Assembly: GCA_003564055.1 (NCBI GenBank)
Contig: PWSG01000054.1
Location: forward strand, 1-6,332
Source of the DNA: Syntrophomonadaceae bacterium
GTDB taxonomy: Bacteria; Bacillota; Dethiobacteria; DTU022
Length of the DNA: 6,332 bases
Direction of reading: 5' to 3'
Shown: in pieces, positions 5,950 through 6,332 of the stretch
How the letters are laid out: each line of letters opens with the position of its first letter
Position numbering within the stretch: the first letter of the stretch is position 1
Notes under the pieces: generated by a model
What the model was told of the DNA's origin: nothing
Databases searched by the model: none
Seen by the model: only the letters and a program-made list of their open reading frames with translations
Made by a program: the position numbers and the translations under genes

Positions 5950-6332
5950 TTAGCCTGCAGGCTTTTCTTCTTCTTCCTGGTCTTCAGAAGCTTCCTGGTC
6001 TTCAGAAGCTTCCGCTTCCGAAGTTTCTTCTTGCTGATCAGTTTGCTCAGGTTGTTCAAGTTCTTCAGGTGATTCAGGGCCTTCAACAACTTCAACTGCT
6101 TCAGCCTTTGCAGCCTCAGCTTCTACTTCATCGGCAGCAGCCTTTTCAGCTGCAGCAGCTTCGCTTGCCGCTTTCCTGGCAGCCTCCTCGAACGCATGTT
6201 CGTCTGTTCGCACGACCATGTAACGGATGACCGAGTCTGTAACTCTAAAGAAATGCTCGATTTCTGGGATGATGGTGCCTTTGCCGCTGAAGTAAACCAG
6301 GTAGTAGTGGCCTTCCTGATACTTTTTATCAA
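5950..6332 (-). CDS. rpsF: 30S ribosomal protein S6, C-terminal part (5' end outside window), with long acidic tail
   Basis: S6 binds S18 on the platform of the 30S subunit. The window holds its last 126 residues; the start lies beyond 6332. The first ~45 residues match the end of the S6 fold: a KYQEGHYYLVYFSG strand, an IPEIEHFFRVTD helix segment and the VIRYMVVRTDE strand. After that the frame continues without a break into about 80 residues dominated by Ala and Glu, roughly one third Glu, ending EEEEKPAG. B. subtilis S6 is about 95 residues, so this tail is a large extension. E. coli S6 also has a Glu-rich tail, which RimK lengthens, so an acidic tail has precedent. The AAxxA-rich start may form a helix; the rest looks disordered. 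It ends 46 bases before ssb in the usual S6-SSB-S18 operon. The identification is firm; the function of the tail is unknown. Confidence 0.95.
   Translation of the reverse strand, partial: DKKYQEGHYYLVYFSGKGTIIPEIEHFFRVTDSVIRYMVVRTDEHAFEEAARKAASEAAAAEKAAADEVEAEAAKAEAVEVVEGPESPEELEQPEQTDQQEETSEAEASEDQEASEDQEEEEKPAG
5973..6014 (-). repeat. 18-bp perfect tandem repeat in the rpsF tail
   Basis: The 18-base unit CTTCCTGGTCTTCAGAAG occurs twice head to tail (5973-5990 and 5991-6008) and is followed by the first bases of a third copy (CTTCC). Since 18 is a multiple of three, it adds whole codons and gives the repeated peptide EASEDQ near the C-terminus of S6. The copies are identical at the nucleotide level, which suggests recent duplication by slippage rather than selection on the peptide alone. 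Confidence 0.9.

Overview
The window looks like an ordinary piece of a low-to-moderate GC Firmicutes chromosome, most likely a clostridial one. The evidence is the gene order rpsF-ssb-rpsR-rplI-dnaB, the C+ (zinc-ribbon) form of S18, a Bacillus/Clostridium-type SSB and DnaB, and AGGAGG-type ribosome binding sites. The placement in Clostridia (for example a Peptococcaceae- or Syntrophomonas-like lineage) is an inference; nothing here fixes a genus. All supported genes are on the minus strand, so transcription runs from position 6332 towards 1.

Region by region, in the direction of transcription: (1) 6332-5248 holds the 3' end of rpsF, with a long Ala/Glu-rich acidic tail, then ssb and rpsR, closely spaced as in the classic S6-SSB-S18 operon. 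(2) A clear intrinsic terminator (5185-5224) separates rpsR from rplI. (3) 5121-1903 holds rplI, dnaB (TTG start) and a COG2509-type FAD-dependent dehydrogenase whose start overlaps the dnaB stop by 17 bp. (4) 1529-1902 is a 374-base intergenic stretch. It carries a terminator for the FAD gene, then a good extended -10 promoter that sits directly in front of a hairpin followed by eight Us, then the AT-rich leader of the last gene. (5) 1528-65 encodes a membrane-anchored murein metallopeptidase with a G5 domain and an intact LytM/M23 active site. (6) A weak, probably bidirectional terminator lies at the left edge.

The genes form a ribosome and replication housekeeping cluster (S6, SSB, S18, L9, DnaB). 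Two genes outside that theme follow it: a flavoprotein that appears translationally coupled to the replicative helicase, and a cell-wall hydrolase with its own promoter region. I found no mobile element, CRISPR array, tRNA, rRNA or defence system, and no strong sign of a new system. The items most worth a second look are the promoter-hairpin unit at 1709-1781, the cysteine cluster in the flavoprotein, the altered DLRESG-region motif in DnaB, the tandem repeat in the S6 tail, and the hairpin that displays the rplI Shine-Dalgarno in its loop.
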